Assembly (NCBI RefSeq): GCF_910592395.1
Contig: NC_088326.1
Coordinates: forward strand, 8,687,001-8,751,000
DNA from: Lineus longissimus
Taxonomy: Eukaryota; Nemertea; Pilidiophora; Heteronemertea; Lineidae
Reading direction: 5' to 3'
DNA: 64,000 nucleotides
Shown in pieces: positions 1-10,905 of the stretch. Each line of letters begins with the position of its first letter. Position 1 is the stretch's first letter. The translations under genes were made by a program, and so were the position numbers. The notes beneath the pieces were generated by a model. That model saw only the letters and a program-made list of their open reading frames with translations, had not been told where the DNA came from and ran no database searches.

Positions 1-1620
1 CAAGGATATCCGGATATACCGTTTTTTACGATCCTTAACGATAAGGTCAAAGGCAAACATTTTACACAACACTCTAGGCAATACGTTCCATTTCTACTCG
101 TTATGCACCTCGGCATAGAATTTCTCATTAAGTTTGAAAACAGAACCTACTTACCTCACCATTTCAATCCGTCGTATGGACGACTCTTCTCCGTCGTGAC
201 CCGATATTCTTATCTTAATTTAATTTTTGATATGCGAGTTTCTTTTTTCCTCGTCCAAACCTCCATGTGTGTGCCTTCCTTTGGTGATGTGTGACCCCTG
301 CTGATGAGGCCACACTCTGCAGCCGACCCAAGTGTATATTTTTGCCATTAACTTGCTCAATATCGGTTGTACACGAGACCAGGTGCAACCGCGACTCCAG
401 CGATATTTTCATTCCTTTGCTGTCAGGCGACTTTTGAATGCCACATCGCAGCAAGACCGGTATCAGCAGAAAGGTCGTCAGGAATATTTGGATCGGAGCG
501 GTTCCCCGGGCTGTATTCCAGTGCTCTTGGCTGATACCAATCCAAGTGTAATACCAAGAATATTCAAACTTATTCATGTTACCAATATTATTAATTATCA
601 CTTCGGTTCTGTCAGGGGGCTATAACGTTATATCCGAAGTGATAACTTCGGTTCTGTCAGGGGGCTATATTGTTATATCCGAAGTGATAACTTCGGTTCT
701 GTCAGGGGGATAAAACGTTATCACTTCGGTTCTGTCAGGGGGATATAACGTTTTATCCCCCTGACAGAACCGAAGTGATGATTAATAATATATCCTCTTG
801 GTTCTGTTTATAATGTTCATGTAATGTACGTGCGAAGTTTTATAGTGTTTAGCCCCTCCCCCACTAATCGATCGAAGCATCAAATTGGCCAATCTAATGT
901 CCGATAATCAGCCTAGTTTGAAAAATAGCTTCCAAAATAAAATATCGGACTACCGGGGCCAGTGACTAATACATAAGTTGGTGGTGATACGCCCGTTGGT
1001 TAAATAGGCAAAAACCATGCTCAACACAAACAACGAGTTTCTTTAAATTTTTATCAGGATTAAACATTCAAAAGCGAAACATTTCTTTTGCTTACCGATA
1101 CAAGGCGTTCGTAGATCGATATGTGTATTCGTATAATCGATCAATCCATAAAAATCTATGGTATTGTTTTTCCTGCACTGTTGTTTTACTGATATTGACA
1201 CATTTCATCCAGTCAATGAATGAAAAGACATTGATGCTTCATCTTCAATCAGTTTGGAGCGCCAGTTACAAATAGCGTCGATAGCATGGGTAAGTGGGTC
1301 TACTTTCGAACGAGGTTGAGAGTAAGGCACAAAACAGGTACCCCTTAATTGATAATTTGTTTAATGGCCACAGCACAATCTTACATCGTATTTCTCTCTA
1401 TCTGTGTTGCAATTCGTGTACAAGGTATGAACACAACGTTAGAGTTGGATGACTCCAATGGGATGGGATGGGATAGGATGGCTTGGCGTACAGAGCTGAA
1501 ATTTTGAGGGTTTTTTTTATCTGACAACTATCCACAACCATGCAAGTTCCAGGTGAATAGTGCGAAGCGTTCCCTCTCAATACCCCCTCACGTTTTGCTT
1601 AATTTTGCTCAATTCGTGAT
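1..1620 (+). repeat. 5' flank block of the array unit (type A)
   Basis: No gene is supported here. The stretch is a copy of the block that begins every unit: compare about 8833-10200, 21200-22620, 59400-61320 and, inverted, about 44560-39440. Short open frames inside it are conserved only because the DNA is duplicated; they have no recognisable domain and no consistent start. The block ends just before the TATAAAAG word near 1634. Confidence 0.75.
599..779. repeat. Expanded palindromic hairpin cluster (CACTTCGGTTCTGTCAGGGG)
   Basis: The word CACTTCGGTTCTGTCAGGGG recurs four times in direct order and closes with its own reverse complement, so the stretch can fold into nested hairpins around ATAACGTTAT centres. 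The simplest form is one nearly perfect palindrome of about 58 bp at 21860-21918; an intermediate form lies at 9481-9618. Units at 4240, 50240 and 60600 carry only the plain ATCACTTCGATTC site. Confidence 0.8.
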
Positions 1621-2340
1621 TAGATGATTGCTATAAAAGGGTCAATGGGGCTGAACCCGACCGAAATCTTTATAGGACTTTTAGTAGACATACAGGGCTA
1701 TCTGGTAAAAAAGCTTTCATTCAAATGTGATGAGGGCGCAATGAGATATTGGACCCCCAAAAGCACTGATTTCAACATTTTCACCGACTTCGGCGCCACC
1801 TATACCTTCGCGACTTCATTACCCCACAATATTTTCAAGTGGCATAGTATTGGACAAGCTAATGGAATCCTATCATGCATAAACTAGCTTGGGATGTTGA
1901 GGGCGCAGTCTTGGACTGCCTGAAATACATGTGTCATTTCAGAAAAATGTACTGCTTTGCAGTGTCCCCTACAGGCCGCGCCCTACACTCCCCACTGAAA
2001 TGCTTTAATTTTCTGCAGCTCCTTCCATCAAAGACTGACATCTATCAAAATAAAGCTGGGCAGTTATTGGCGCATTGAGATATTTTAACTTCAAAAGTTA
2101 TTTTTCTAAGAAGTTCAATTTGCACCCTCACAACAGTGACCATTCCAGAGGCCCTAGAAAAAACTGTTTGTTTTAGGGACCTGGAATTTTAGAACTTTCT
2201 ATCTACCCATAGGCCTTTCACCAAAAAAGATTTAAGGCAAATCTGAGGTGGTCATATATCACCCTTTAATAGAAATCCGCCTGATTCTTATAAAAACCGG
2301 CTCTTGATATATAGATAAGGTGTGTCAGCAGTAAAAAATA
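1621..2340 (+). repeat. Non-coding repeat block P
   Basis: This block recurs at 22763-23169 (cut by an insertion) and 44560-45215. It opens with GCTATAAAAGGG, a TATA-box-like word, but no open frame downstream resembles a known protein. It always adjoins the start of a unit 5' flank block, so it probably marks the edge of a larger duplication unit. Confidence 0.6.
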
Positions 2341-2968
2341 CCATCGAAATGGTTAAGAATTACTATTTTAATATTTAACAACTAATTTCACAGTTGGTGT
2401 GACCATATTCGATCACGCATGGTTATATCCCAAACGATATACCGACATAGTCAAGGACGTCCGGATATACCGTTTTTTCACGATCCTCAACTTTGAGGTC
2501 AACCGCAAACATTTTACTCAACACTCTATAAACAATACTTACTATTTCAACTCCTTATTATGCTCCTCGGCATTCTCCGTCGTGACCAGATATTCTTATC
2601 TTGATTTAGTTTTTGATATGCGAGTTTCTTTTTTCCTCGTCCAACTCTATATGTACATGTACATGTGTGTGCATTTATTCCTTCGGTTTGTGATCTCGTG
2701 CTGGTGTGGTCACGCTCTGCAGCCGACTCCAGTGTATATTTTTGCCATTAACTCGATCAATATCGGTTGTACGTGTATATGGACACGAGACCAGGTGCAA
2801 CTGCTACTCGAGCGACATTTTTATTTCTTTGGCCGGTAGGCAACTTTTATTAATGTCACATCGCAGCAAAACCGATATCAGCAGAAAGTCATCAGGAGTA
2901 AATGGATCGGAGCGGTTCCCCGGGCTGTAAGCCAGAGCTCTTGACTGCGTCAAAACCAAGTGCAAGAC
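2341..2968 (+). repeat. 5' flank block of the G1 unit (type B)
   Basis: Diverged copy of the opening block at 1-560, starting with the AAATACCATCGAAATGG word. Type B units (here, about 49010 and 59400) carry a TIR element at the position where type A units run straight on to the CACTTCGG hairpin. No gene is supported. Confidence 0.65.
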
Positions 2969-4192
2969 CAAAGGGGGTTCCAGGGTGACGTCACAGCATT
3001 TTTTGCAAAATGGCGGCTCCAATGTAAACAAAGACACGTGAGACAAGACCACTAATGAATATTCATAGGTTGGAGGGTCGAGGCCTATCAATTAGACGAG
3101 TTTTTTTTTTTTTTTTACTCTCAAGTACATATTTGGAGAGGTATTGACAAAATATTTGTTGTGGCAAGTCTACAGATATAAAGAATTTATTTGATGAAAA
3201 AATTAATTTCGTATTTTGCTAATTGGGTGATAGGGGGCGTGTTTTGAGTTTTTTCTGCCAGTTGGCTGAAAAGAGTGGAAATATCAAAGTCTGTCTAATT
3301 TGTCGATTATCAAAAAATTTCCGTGGTCAATCACCATTTTATTTTTCACCATTTACTTGCCCGACTGTCCGGAATAACATAATCTAAATTTCAGATTCAC
3401 AACACCACGCGTTCTTTGATGCGTCGCGGTCAAACATTGACAATTTAACTGCTAAAAGGCTTAAAAAATCAATTGTGGTCTTGTCTCACGTGTTTTTCTC
3501 GACGTTTTTATCGATATAAAATCACATGAACTACCTAAATAAACAATCACGAACTAAAACCCCAAAGTGTAATCCACTAGTAGATGATTGAATTTAATAA
3601 ATTTTCACAACAGTAATGTTGAATTCATAGTCTGTGATTAGTTGTTCGACTTTTATCACGGTAGATGCTCGCAGCTTATCCAAATGTTGACATGGAGTGA
3701 CCTTCACAATATGCGGTTGTTCTTAATGATATGAACAGAAAAGGGAATTTCCCAACCCTTTCCCCTAAAAATACGATCTACTGAGACAGAAACCACCATA
3801 GATCCCCTTAGATCCCCTCGTTTTCTTAACTTTTGAGCCCTATGAAGATGGCCAATATTTTGCCTACATACGGATGGGTTGTGTACATGGTGTAGTGTAA
3901 GTTGCATTAGGCGATCCCATTTACGGCCGCTTGGGAAATTGACAGAACTGCACGTCGATATTAATTTTTACAAAACTGATACCGTCTCACAATGTTTTGC
4001 GATAACCTTTTATTGAATCTGATTGCTCAAGGCTTACATACCTGAAACAATAAACAACCAACAACGTAGATTCTAATCGCTTCGATGCGGACACAACGGC
4101 CGTCACTATCTTTCTGATGGTGGTACGTCACATGCACAGTTATAATATTGTTCACGGTCACGTGATGTGACGTCGGCGTCGAACCTCCTTTG
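2969..4192. mobile_element. TIR DNA element, ends CAAAGG(G/A)GGTTC
   Basis: The left end CAAAGGGGGTTC and the right end GAACCTCCTTTG are inverted repeats, with GTGACGTCAC-type sequence just inside each end. The element is flanked on both sides by GTGCAAGAC, a 9-bp target-site duplication. Shorter relatives at the same unit position lie at 49430-50189 and 59819-60548. No transposase frame is visible, so it is non-autonomous; the superfamily is not assigned. Confidence 0.7.
3041..3486. mobile_element. Nested TIR element inside 2969-4192
   Basis: The ends AGACAAGACCAC and GTGGTCTTGTCT are inverted repeats, and the palindrome CACGTG is present on both sides (3035-3040 and 3487-3492) but once in the uninterrupted relatives near 49490 and 59850. 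That indicates a 446-bp insertion with a 6-bp duplication. It contains a 13-base T run at 3103 and no coding frame. Confidence 0.7.
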
Positions 4193-5083
4193 GTGCAAGA
4201 CCAAGAATATTAAAAATTATTCATAGTACCAAAATTATTAATCATCACTTCGATTCGATTTAAAATGTACATGCAATGTACGTGCGGAGTTTTATAGTCT
4301 TTAGCCCCTTCCCCATTGATCGATCGAACATCAAATTGGCCAATCTGATGTCCGGTAATCAGCCCTGTTTGAAAAACAGTTTTAAAAATAAAATATCCGA
4401 CATCCTAAGGATATCGCAGGGGCCTACTTAAGTGACTATTGCATAGGTTTGTGGTGATATGCCCGTCAGTTAGGCAAAAACCACGCTGTTTCTTGAAATG
4501 TTTGATAAGGATTAAACATACAAAAGCGAAACATTTCTTTTGGCTACCCGATACAAGCCGTTGGTAGATCGATATGATTATTCGTAAAATATATTGATAA
4601 TATTTAAAGCAGGGACTCTTGATTTATAATTTGTTTGATATATACAGAACAAACCGGCAATGTTTTTTCTCTATCTGTGTTGCAATTCGTTTTTGAAGAA
4701 CCATATTACAAGATATGAACACCACGTTAGAGTTGGAACACTCCAAAAACACTTTTTTTAACGATATCAAACATTTCCCTTGACAAGTTGACATGTTCGA
4801 TGCCACTGCCCGATTCTCCGCAATCTGGGAAATGTATTCTCCAGTGCGGCTTTGTTTCAGTTAAATACTTACCGTTCATGTTAATCTAGTGTCTGCACTT
4901 CAAAAACACTTATTTATTAGTTGGTCGTAAGATCATTGGACAGATGTGATATATCCTAATTGCAGTTTGCCTGCCAAAATAGTTTTCAACGTAAACATGA
5001 CGATGTTTAATTCCATAGTTGAATCGTTGTCCAATTTCCAAAAAGTAAATTATTTGAACCATGGGAATGTCCACTAGACAAGT
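4193..5083 (+). repeat. Unit sequence upstream of G1 exon 1
   Basis: Repeated non-coding unit sequence that is likely to hold the promoter and 5' UTR of G1. It recurs before G2, G4, G5 and G6. An antisense open frame of about 60 codons near 4624-4806 is kept in several units but has no start or domain support. Two ATGs lie 23-31 nt before the exon-1 ATG, the first in strong context (ACCATGG), so there may be an upstream ORF or an unseen 5' UTR splice. Confidence 0.5.
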
Positions 5084-5147
5084 ATGCTGTTTTTACTGCT
5101 CTTCTTTGTTTTCTCTGCAATGACCACTACTATAAAAGGGGCCACCC
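5084..5147 (+). CDS. G1 exon 1, signal peptide
   Basis: Twenty-one codons plus one base, starting MLFLLLFFVFSA, then donor GTAAGT at 5148. The phase-1 end matches exon 2. Kept at the same relative site in G2, G4, G5 and G6. Confidence 0.75.
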
Positions 5148-7967
5148 GTAAGTAATGTCGAATATTGACCCCTTTGGTACGTGTGGCACGCCAGGCTAAC
5201 CACAGAGCTCAGCAGCTGATCGTATTGTCTATGTTGCCCATAACTCGCTTACTGTCTGTCGTATGTACTCGAGACCAAGTTCATTGAAAAGAAACAAAAT
5301 ATGCTCGACATTGTTCCTGACTCGACCAAAGTGATCATGAGGCGTCATGGTGGAGTGTGTCAGAGATCATCTGCGCGGAGAGTAACATCAGCACAACGTA
5401 GTTAAACCCTGTGTACACTGTTAACATTTTAGCAACATTTTTGGGGTTGCAACAAATGTTGGCAAAATGTTGCATAGTGTGTACGGTGGAAAATGCATGT
5501 TGCAACATTTTTAATGTTGCAAAAATGTTGTAAGTCTTCAGCCAATCAGAATGGGATTGTGTAATGGTGATCTTCCTAAAGTCAGGTGATTTGGACAATC
5601 CCCCCGAATGGATCAAGTTGATATATGTGGCACTACAATTAGATACAAAATAGGACCAAATGCTTATATATGCATAGGAGAACAGCCCTTCTGGGACACA
5701 ACGTAAAATGTCCAGTGATAGGAAACATGATGATGCCCCTCATAGGCCTTGTTCCCTCTCACTCGGTTTTTCGACGACATTTTCTCCGTCTCTCAACAAT
5801 GACAGCTAAAATTGATACAGTGGCACTCAAAACACTGCTTTTCTTCTAAAAATCATCCATTTTCCTTCATTAATCTCTTTTTCACAAATATTTCATTATA
5901 TACATGGCTTGCACTCACATGGCGGGGAAGGTTTTTTTGCGCTTTGAGGTGTGAATGCTAATGAATAACGCGTCTTCTACTAAATAAGAGCTGAAACGGG
6001 GTGAGCGAAAAAGCCCGGGGTTATTAAATCTTCACTGACCGCGTTCAGATTGACTTCGTGACGTATTCAGTTAGAGATATACTGCAGTGCTGAAGAATCT
6101 GGATGTTCCAAATTTTATCGAGCTGATGACTTTCGGAGGTTCGATTTGTTTGATTTTTCATTTCATGATTGACCATTTATCAAAGTTGTTGGTGCATTCT
6201 AAAAGATTATTCCACTCACCCTTACTCTTGCCTTCAACGCTGGCTGTCAAAGCTTAGGATTCACCAATTCTTGTTCGAAACGGAGAGGCCATTCCTGCAG
6301 TTATTTTGAGAAAAGGCTCAGACGAGAAAATGTCTTGTATCATTTCCTACACTAAGTCTCCAATGACCGCGTTCAGAAAGACTTGTAACTTTCTCCTGTA
6401 CGAAGTCACCCCGACTATTCAGACCTCTAAACTGATGGGCAATTCCCATCTTGACGAGCTACCGATGCCATATTTCATATGCACCAAGCACCCAGGACCA
6501 ATACAGAACCTTGAATCCCCTTCAACGTCAAGAAATCGTCCGACCACGAAAGATTAATTCTCCCCTTCGGACCAAGAGATTGACATCCTGCATATAACAT
6601 TTGATTCAGTAATAGAGTAGATTTAGGCAAAAAGCATGTTCGCATTCAAATACAGATAAGGCTGCTTTGTTTACTTTTGAATCGGCACAATAGTCCGCGG
6701 TAATTTGAATTTGAATTTAGCAATCCCATCAAATAGGCTGAATAAGGAATGAATGTATTCCAAATCTTCCCTCACATGTATATCCGAATACAAGAATTTA
6801 ACTTACGATATACAATAGTTTCTTGAAGTACAAGACGATTTTATGAGACTTCATATAAAATTATCCATTGGGTGTATATAGAAAATGGCTCGAGCAGAGC
6901 GTCGGAATGGCTGCAGTTGCCCGTCAGAATGCAGATCTGATTAGCCAGGGTGTATAAAGTGCATTCGATCATTACAGATCTGTACCCTGTTCCCGCTGGT
7001 TATACACATCGCCGGGGCGACTGTTTTGGGGATGATTTTTACAGGGTCAAACTTTTTCCTGTGTCGTTTATCCTGTGCATTGCCCTGTGCAACAAATACC
7101 CGAAATGTCGTGCGTTCCAATATAGACATAACCTATGCGCAGAGAAATGGAAGTCCTGTGATATTGTCGCGCTGCCTAACAGTTCAACTCGCAATATGTA
7201 TAAACGAATAGGTAAGGTATTGATATAATTATATGTTAACAAGAAAATTCAGCCTGAAATATTCTGATAATGTGACATATTCTAATAATGTCATATTAAC
7301 GGTTTATTGTAAAGTCTGCCGGGATAAAACATTATTTGACGTCGTTTTTCACAACATGTTGTGAGATTAAACGCTAATGTTGTGATCAGATTTATATCGA
7401 TCCGTTGATTAATGTCATATTTACATATAAAATGTCATATGCTGTCACTACTTTTACTATTACTAATAGTGTCATTTTGACACTATTCTGACATCAATCT
7501 AAATGACGTCAGAATAATGTCAGAACGACAATCCAATAAAGGGTATATCAAATCTTTGATGAGCTGTCCACTCCATCCCTTCCAATGGTGACGATGCCAT
7601 TTTGACATCGTTCAAACCCATGTTATTAGCCGTCATTTGGAAAGTAATAAAGTCCGATTGAAATAAAGCCCAAACATAAAGCTGGTCTTTGTAATGTTCT
7701 GTTTTGTTTAACGCAGATATGTCCAACCGGGCGATATTCGTGGTCAAAAGGACGCCACCTACCGGCAAAATTATAAAAACAACTAATACCACGCCTCTTG
7801 TCAGCGGTTTTGACTGCGCATTTCACTGTTTTAGGCGCTTTGATTGTAGCGCATTTGTACGAGACGTCACAATTATGAAATGTTACCTCCTCGACATAAT
7901 GAAATATACTGAAGTCTTACGTACTACGACGTTTTGGGGTAACGACTTATGGCGTCTGACATTGTGA
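5084..7967 (+). CDS. G1: secreted two-PAN/Apple-domain protein, complete three-exon copy
   Basis: Exons 5084-5147, 6978-7211 and 7717-7967 join in frame at phase-1 junctions with GT/AG borders, giving a precursor of about 181 residues. Residues 1-21 are a hydrophobic signal peptide (MLFLLLFFVFSA). The second exon has six cysteines in the PAN/Apple pattern, including ILCIALC, PKCRAFQY and CDIV. The third has FDCAFHC, FDCSAF and KKC-type cysteines of a second PAN-like half. PAN/Apple domains are protein- or carbohydrate-binding folds of secreted proteins; the ligand here is unknown. Five paralogues in the window support the exon structure. No polyadenylation signal was recognised close to the stop. 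The exon-2 variant here has HNLCAEKW and IVALP where its closest relative (G3) has HNVCAEKL and IVTLP. Confidence 0.75.
5405..5530. repeat. GTTGCAACATTTT-type palindromic element in intron 1
   Basis: The stretch opens with ACCCTGTGTACACTGTTAA, contains several inverted copies of TTGCAACATTT/AAATGTTGCAA, and repeats at about 52981-53110 (G5), 61945-62070 (G6) and, inverted and diverged, 38430-37900 (G4). The corresponding place in G2 (about 11100) lacks it, so it looks like an inserted short element. Confidence 0.55.
6978..7211 (+). CDS. G1 exon 2, first PAN/Apple-like domain
   Basis: 234 nt, phase 1 at both ends, acceptor CATTACAG and donor GTAAGG. The alternative acceptor GATTAG at 6944 is also phase-compatible, but in G4 and G5 the same site would bring in an in-frame stop, so the CATTACAG site is preferred. 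The variable loop is codons 7043-7060. Confidence 0.75.
   Translation: MCTLFPLVIHIAGATVLGMIFTGSNFFLCRLSCALPCATNTRNVVRSNIDITYAQRNGSPVILSRCLTVQLAICINE
7717..7967 (+). CDS. G1 exon 3, second PAN-like domain and stop
   Basis: Acceptor TTTAACGCAG follows a pyrimidine-rich run. The exon begins with two bases of the split codon, then MSNRAIFVVKR. Cysteines lie in FDCAFHC, FDCSAF and MKCYLL. TGA ends it at 7967. Confidence 0.8.
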
Positions 7968-8034
7968 ATGTAGCCGTTTGATGTGTTAAAGGAAACTAAA
8001 ATTGTGAGAAGTGGGAGCATATGGCGATGAAAGT

Positions 8035-8471
8035 AAGTGTCTCTAGAAGAGTAGTTCCAAGTCCGTTCGCTAGGGCAGTATGTTAACTAGTGCACTGGTT
8101 AACATCACCATAGATAATACCCAGGACGTATATGGCAAGCCAGAGTGGACACAATTCGTATTTTATATCCTTATATATTGTTATTTTATGTGGATATATT
8201 CATATTTCATGTCCATATATATTCCGACCAATCAGAATGAATTTCTTTATATGCACAATAATTCATTTTATATACACATAAATTCCATTTTATGTCCACA
8301 TAAATTCAATTTTATGTCCACATAAAATCCGATTTTATGTCCATATAAATTATTTTATGTGACGTGGAATGTCGCCTTAAGTGTCTCTAGAAGAGTAGTT
8401 CCAAGTCCGTTCGCTAGGGCAGTATGTTAACTAGTGCACTGGTTAACATCGCCATAGATAATTCCCAGGAC
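8035..8471. repeat. Duplicated unit tail flanking an A/T-rich minisatellite
   Basis: The roughly 95-bp unit tail (AGTGTCTCTAGAAGAGTAG through CCCAGGACGTA) occurs twice, at 8035-8128 and 8377-8471. Between them, 8129-8376 holds repeats of TTTATGTCCACATAAA and similar self-complementary words. The inner piece starts TATGGCAAGCC, the same word that forms the ends of the element at 11748-12561. Confidence 0.7.
8082..8103. other. Conserved 22-bp near-palindrome 115 nt after the G1 stop
   Basis: GTTAACTAGTG followed by CACTGGTTAAC; the reverse complement differs at only one symmetric pair. Also present at 8424-8445, 20880-20901, 56695-56716 and, inverted, 35758-35779. It may be a remnant of a short element or an RNA hairpin in the 3' UTR; the function is unknown. 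Confidence 0.5.
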
Positions 8472-8678
8472 GTAATGGCTGATCGACGTAGTGTCAGACA
8501 CTGACAGGGGAAGGTCAGTCTAAAATAATATGTATGTATTCATCTCCTTGTACTATACAGTCTTTTACAACATTTATTAGTCAATACAACAACTAGTCTG
8601 GTGGATCCTATCTTTCGTACTGAGAAATAAGTAAACATTAACCATTAATTAGCTGTTTCCCCTAGAAAGGATCTATTT

Positions 8679-8832
8679 GAACCATGTGAAAAATACCATC
8701 GAAATGGTTAAGAATTACTATGTTGATAGGTAAACAACTAATATTACAGTTGGCTGAACCATGTGAAAAATACCATCGAAATGGTTAAGAATTACTATGT
8801 TGATAGGTAAACAACTAATATTACAGTTGGCT
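8679..8832. repeat. Tandem duplication, two 77-bp copies
   Basis: GAACCATGTGAAAAATACC through CAGTTGGCT is repeated head to tail (8679-8755 and 8756-8832). Other units, such as the one near 21134, have it once. Confidence 0.85.
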
Positions 8833-10841
8833 TAACCTTATTCGATCATGCATGGTCATCCCTATAACGATATAAGGACATCGTCAAGGACGTTCGGATA
8901 TACAGTTTTTTACGATCCTCAACGATAAGGTCAAAGGCAAACATTTTACACAACAGGCAATACGTTCCATTTCGACTCGTTATGCTCCTCAGCATAGAAT
9001 TTCTCATTAAGTTCGAAAACAGAACCTACTTTCCTCAAAATTTTAAACCGTCGTATGGACGACTTCTCTTCTCCGTAGTGAGCCGATATTCTTATCTTAA
9101 TTTAATTTTTGATATGCGAGTTTCTTTTTTTCCTCGTCCAAGCCTCCATGTGTGTGCCTTCCTTTGGTGATGTGTGACCACGGCTGATGAGGCCACGCTC
9201 TGCAGCCAACCCAAGTGTATGTATTTTTGCCATTAACTTGCTCAATATCGGTTGTACACGAGACCAGGTGCAACCGCGACTCTAGCGATATTTTCATTCC
9301 TTTGCCGTCAGGCGACTTTCAATACCACATCGCAGCAAGACCGGTATCAGCAGAAAGGTCGTCAGGAATAATTGGATCGGAGCGGTTCCCCGGGCTATAT
9401 TCCAGTGCTCTTGGCTGATACCAATCCAAGTTTAATACCAAGAATATTCAAACTTATTCATGTTACCAATATTATTAATTATCACTTCGGTTCTGTCAGG
9501 GGGCTATAACGTTATATCCGAAGTGATAACTTCGGTTCTGTCAGGGGGATAAAACGTTATCACTTCGGTTCTGTCAGGGGGATATGACGTTTTATCCCCC
9601 TGACAGAACCGAAGTGATGATTAATAATCCTCTTGGTTCTGTTTATAATTTACATGTAATGTACGTGCGAAGTTTTACAATGTTTAACCCCTTCCCCCAC
9701 TAATCGATCGAAGCATCAAATTGGCCAATCTTTTGGCCGATAAACAGCCTGGTTTGAAAAATAGTTTCCAAAATAAAATATCGGACTACCGGGGCCAGTG
9801 ACTAATACATAAGTTGGCTAGCCGATGCGTTCGTAGATCGATATCATTATTCGTATAATCGATCAATCCATAAAAATCTATGGTATTGTTTTTCCTGCAC
9901 TGTTGTTTTACTGATATTGACACATTTGATCCAGTCAATGAATGAAAAGACATTGATGCTTCATCTTCAATCAGTTTGGAGCGCCGGTTACAAATAGCGT
10001 CGATAGCATGGGTCAGTGGGTCTACTTTCGAACGATGTTGAGAGTGAGGCAAGTGCACGCACAAAACAGGTACCCCTTAATTGATAATTTGTTTGATATG
10101 TACAGGACAAACCTGCATCGTATTTCTCTCTATCTGTGTTGCAATTCGTGTACAAGGTATGAACACAACGTCAGAGGCGGATGACTCCAACAACACTATT
10201 TATTTAACTATATTGAACATTTTCCTTGACAAGTTGGACATGTTCGATGCCACTAGTACTTTCCGATTCTCCGCAATCTGGGAAATTTATTCTCCAGGGT
10301 GGCTTTGTTTCAGTTAAAAACCTTACACTGTTAAAGGAAGATCTGTAGCGAAACGCTTAAAAAAAGGGGGAGCTTTTAACGGCCCGGTTAAAATCTAAGG
10401 CGGGAATAAGCTTCCATTGATAAAACTTAGCAGTTCCGAGTTCCACTAGGGTAGTTGATAATGTGAGCTTGGTATCTGAGTAACATTGCATAACGTTACA
10501 TAACAATACTGATTCCTGTCAATGAACTGCATAAGAGGTAATCACCAATTAAGTATTTTTACTATGTTCAGCCAGTCTGGTTCAGTTGGTCTAAATAAAG
10601 ACTTGTGCCATTCACAACTGGATCTCTTCAATTTTTGACTGCACTTCAAAAACATTTCTTGATCTGATTGGTCGTAAGATGATTGGACAGGTGAGATATA
10701 TCTTAAATGCTGTTCGCCTGCCAAAATAGTTTTCAACGTAAACATAATTCGATACATGTGGTTCGATCGTTGTCCAATTTCCAAAGAGTAAATAATTTGA
10801 ATCACAAAAATAAGCGGAGTATGAACGTCCACTAGACAAGT
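8833..10841 (+). repeat. 5' flank of the G2 unit (type A), with hairpin at 9481-9618
   Basis: Non-coding repeated block matching 1-1450 and 21200-22620. The CACTTCGG hairpin here has three half-repeats. The piece between about 9815 and 9830 is shorter than in the sister units because the AAAACCATGCTC portion is deleted. No gene is supported before the G2 signal exon. Confidence 0.65.
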
Positions 10842-10905
10842 ATGCTGTTTTTGCTGCTCTTCTCTGTTTTCTGCGCAATGGCCACCACAGCAAAATGGGC
10901 CAACT
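10842..10905 (+). CDS. G2 exon 1, signal peptide
   Basis: Begins MLFLLLFSVFCA, 64 nt, donor GTAAGT at 10906. The last full codons read KWAN where the sister copies read KGAT. Confidence 0.75.

Noticed and set aside
1624-1887. Gene start after the TATAAAAG word in block P (MIAIKGSMGLNPTE...)
   Set aside because: The frame changes between copies (87, 86 and 60 codons with different C-termini), so it is not under coding constraint.
4624-4806. Antisense frame (MASNMSTCQGKC...) upstream of the signal exon in several units
   Set aside because: Short, varies by indels between copies, no domain or splice support.
6941-7129. Antisense frame opposite exon 2 (MSILERTTFRVF...), repeated in several units
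   Set aside because: Shadow of the PAN exon; no independent evidence.
7520-7792. Antisense open frame of about 90 codons (MVLVVFIILP...) opposite exon 3 and intron 2, kept in all copies that have exon 3
   Set aside because: It overlaps the PAN exon on the other strand and extends into an intron. Its conservation follows from recent duplication of the DNA, and it has no start context or domain.
8129-8376. Possible CRISPR-like array of spaced repeats
   Set aside because: The repeats are variable self-complementary AT words without regular spacers, and the sequence is eukaryotic.
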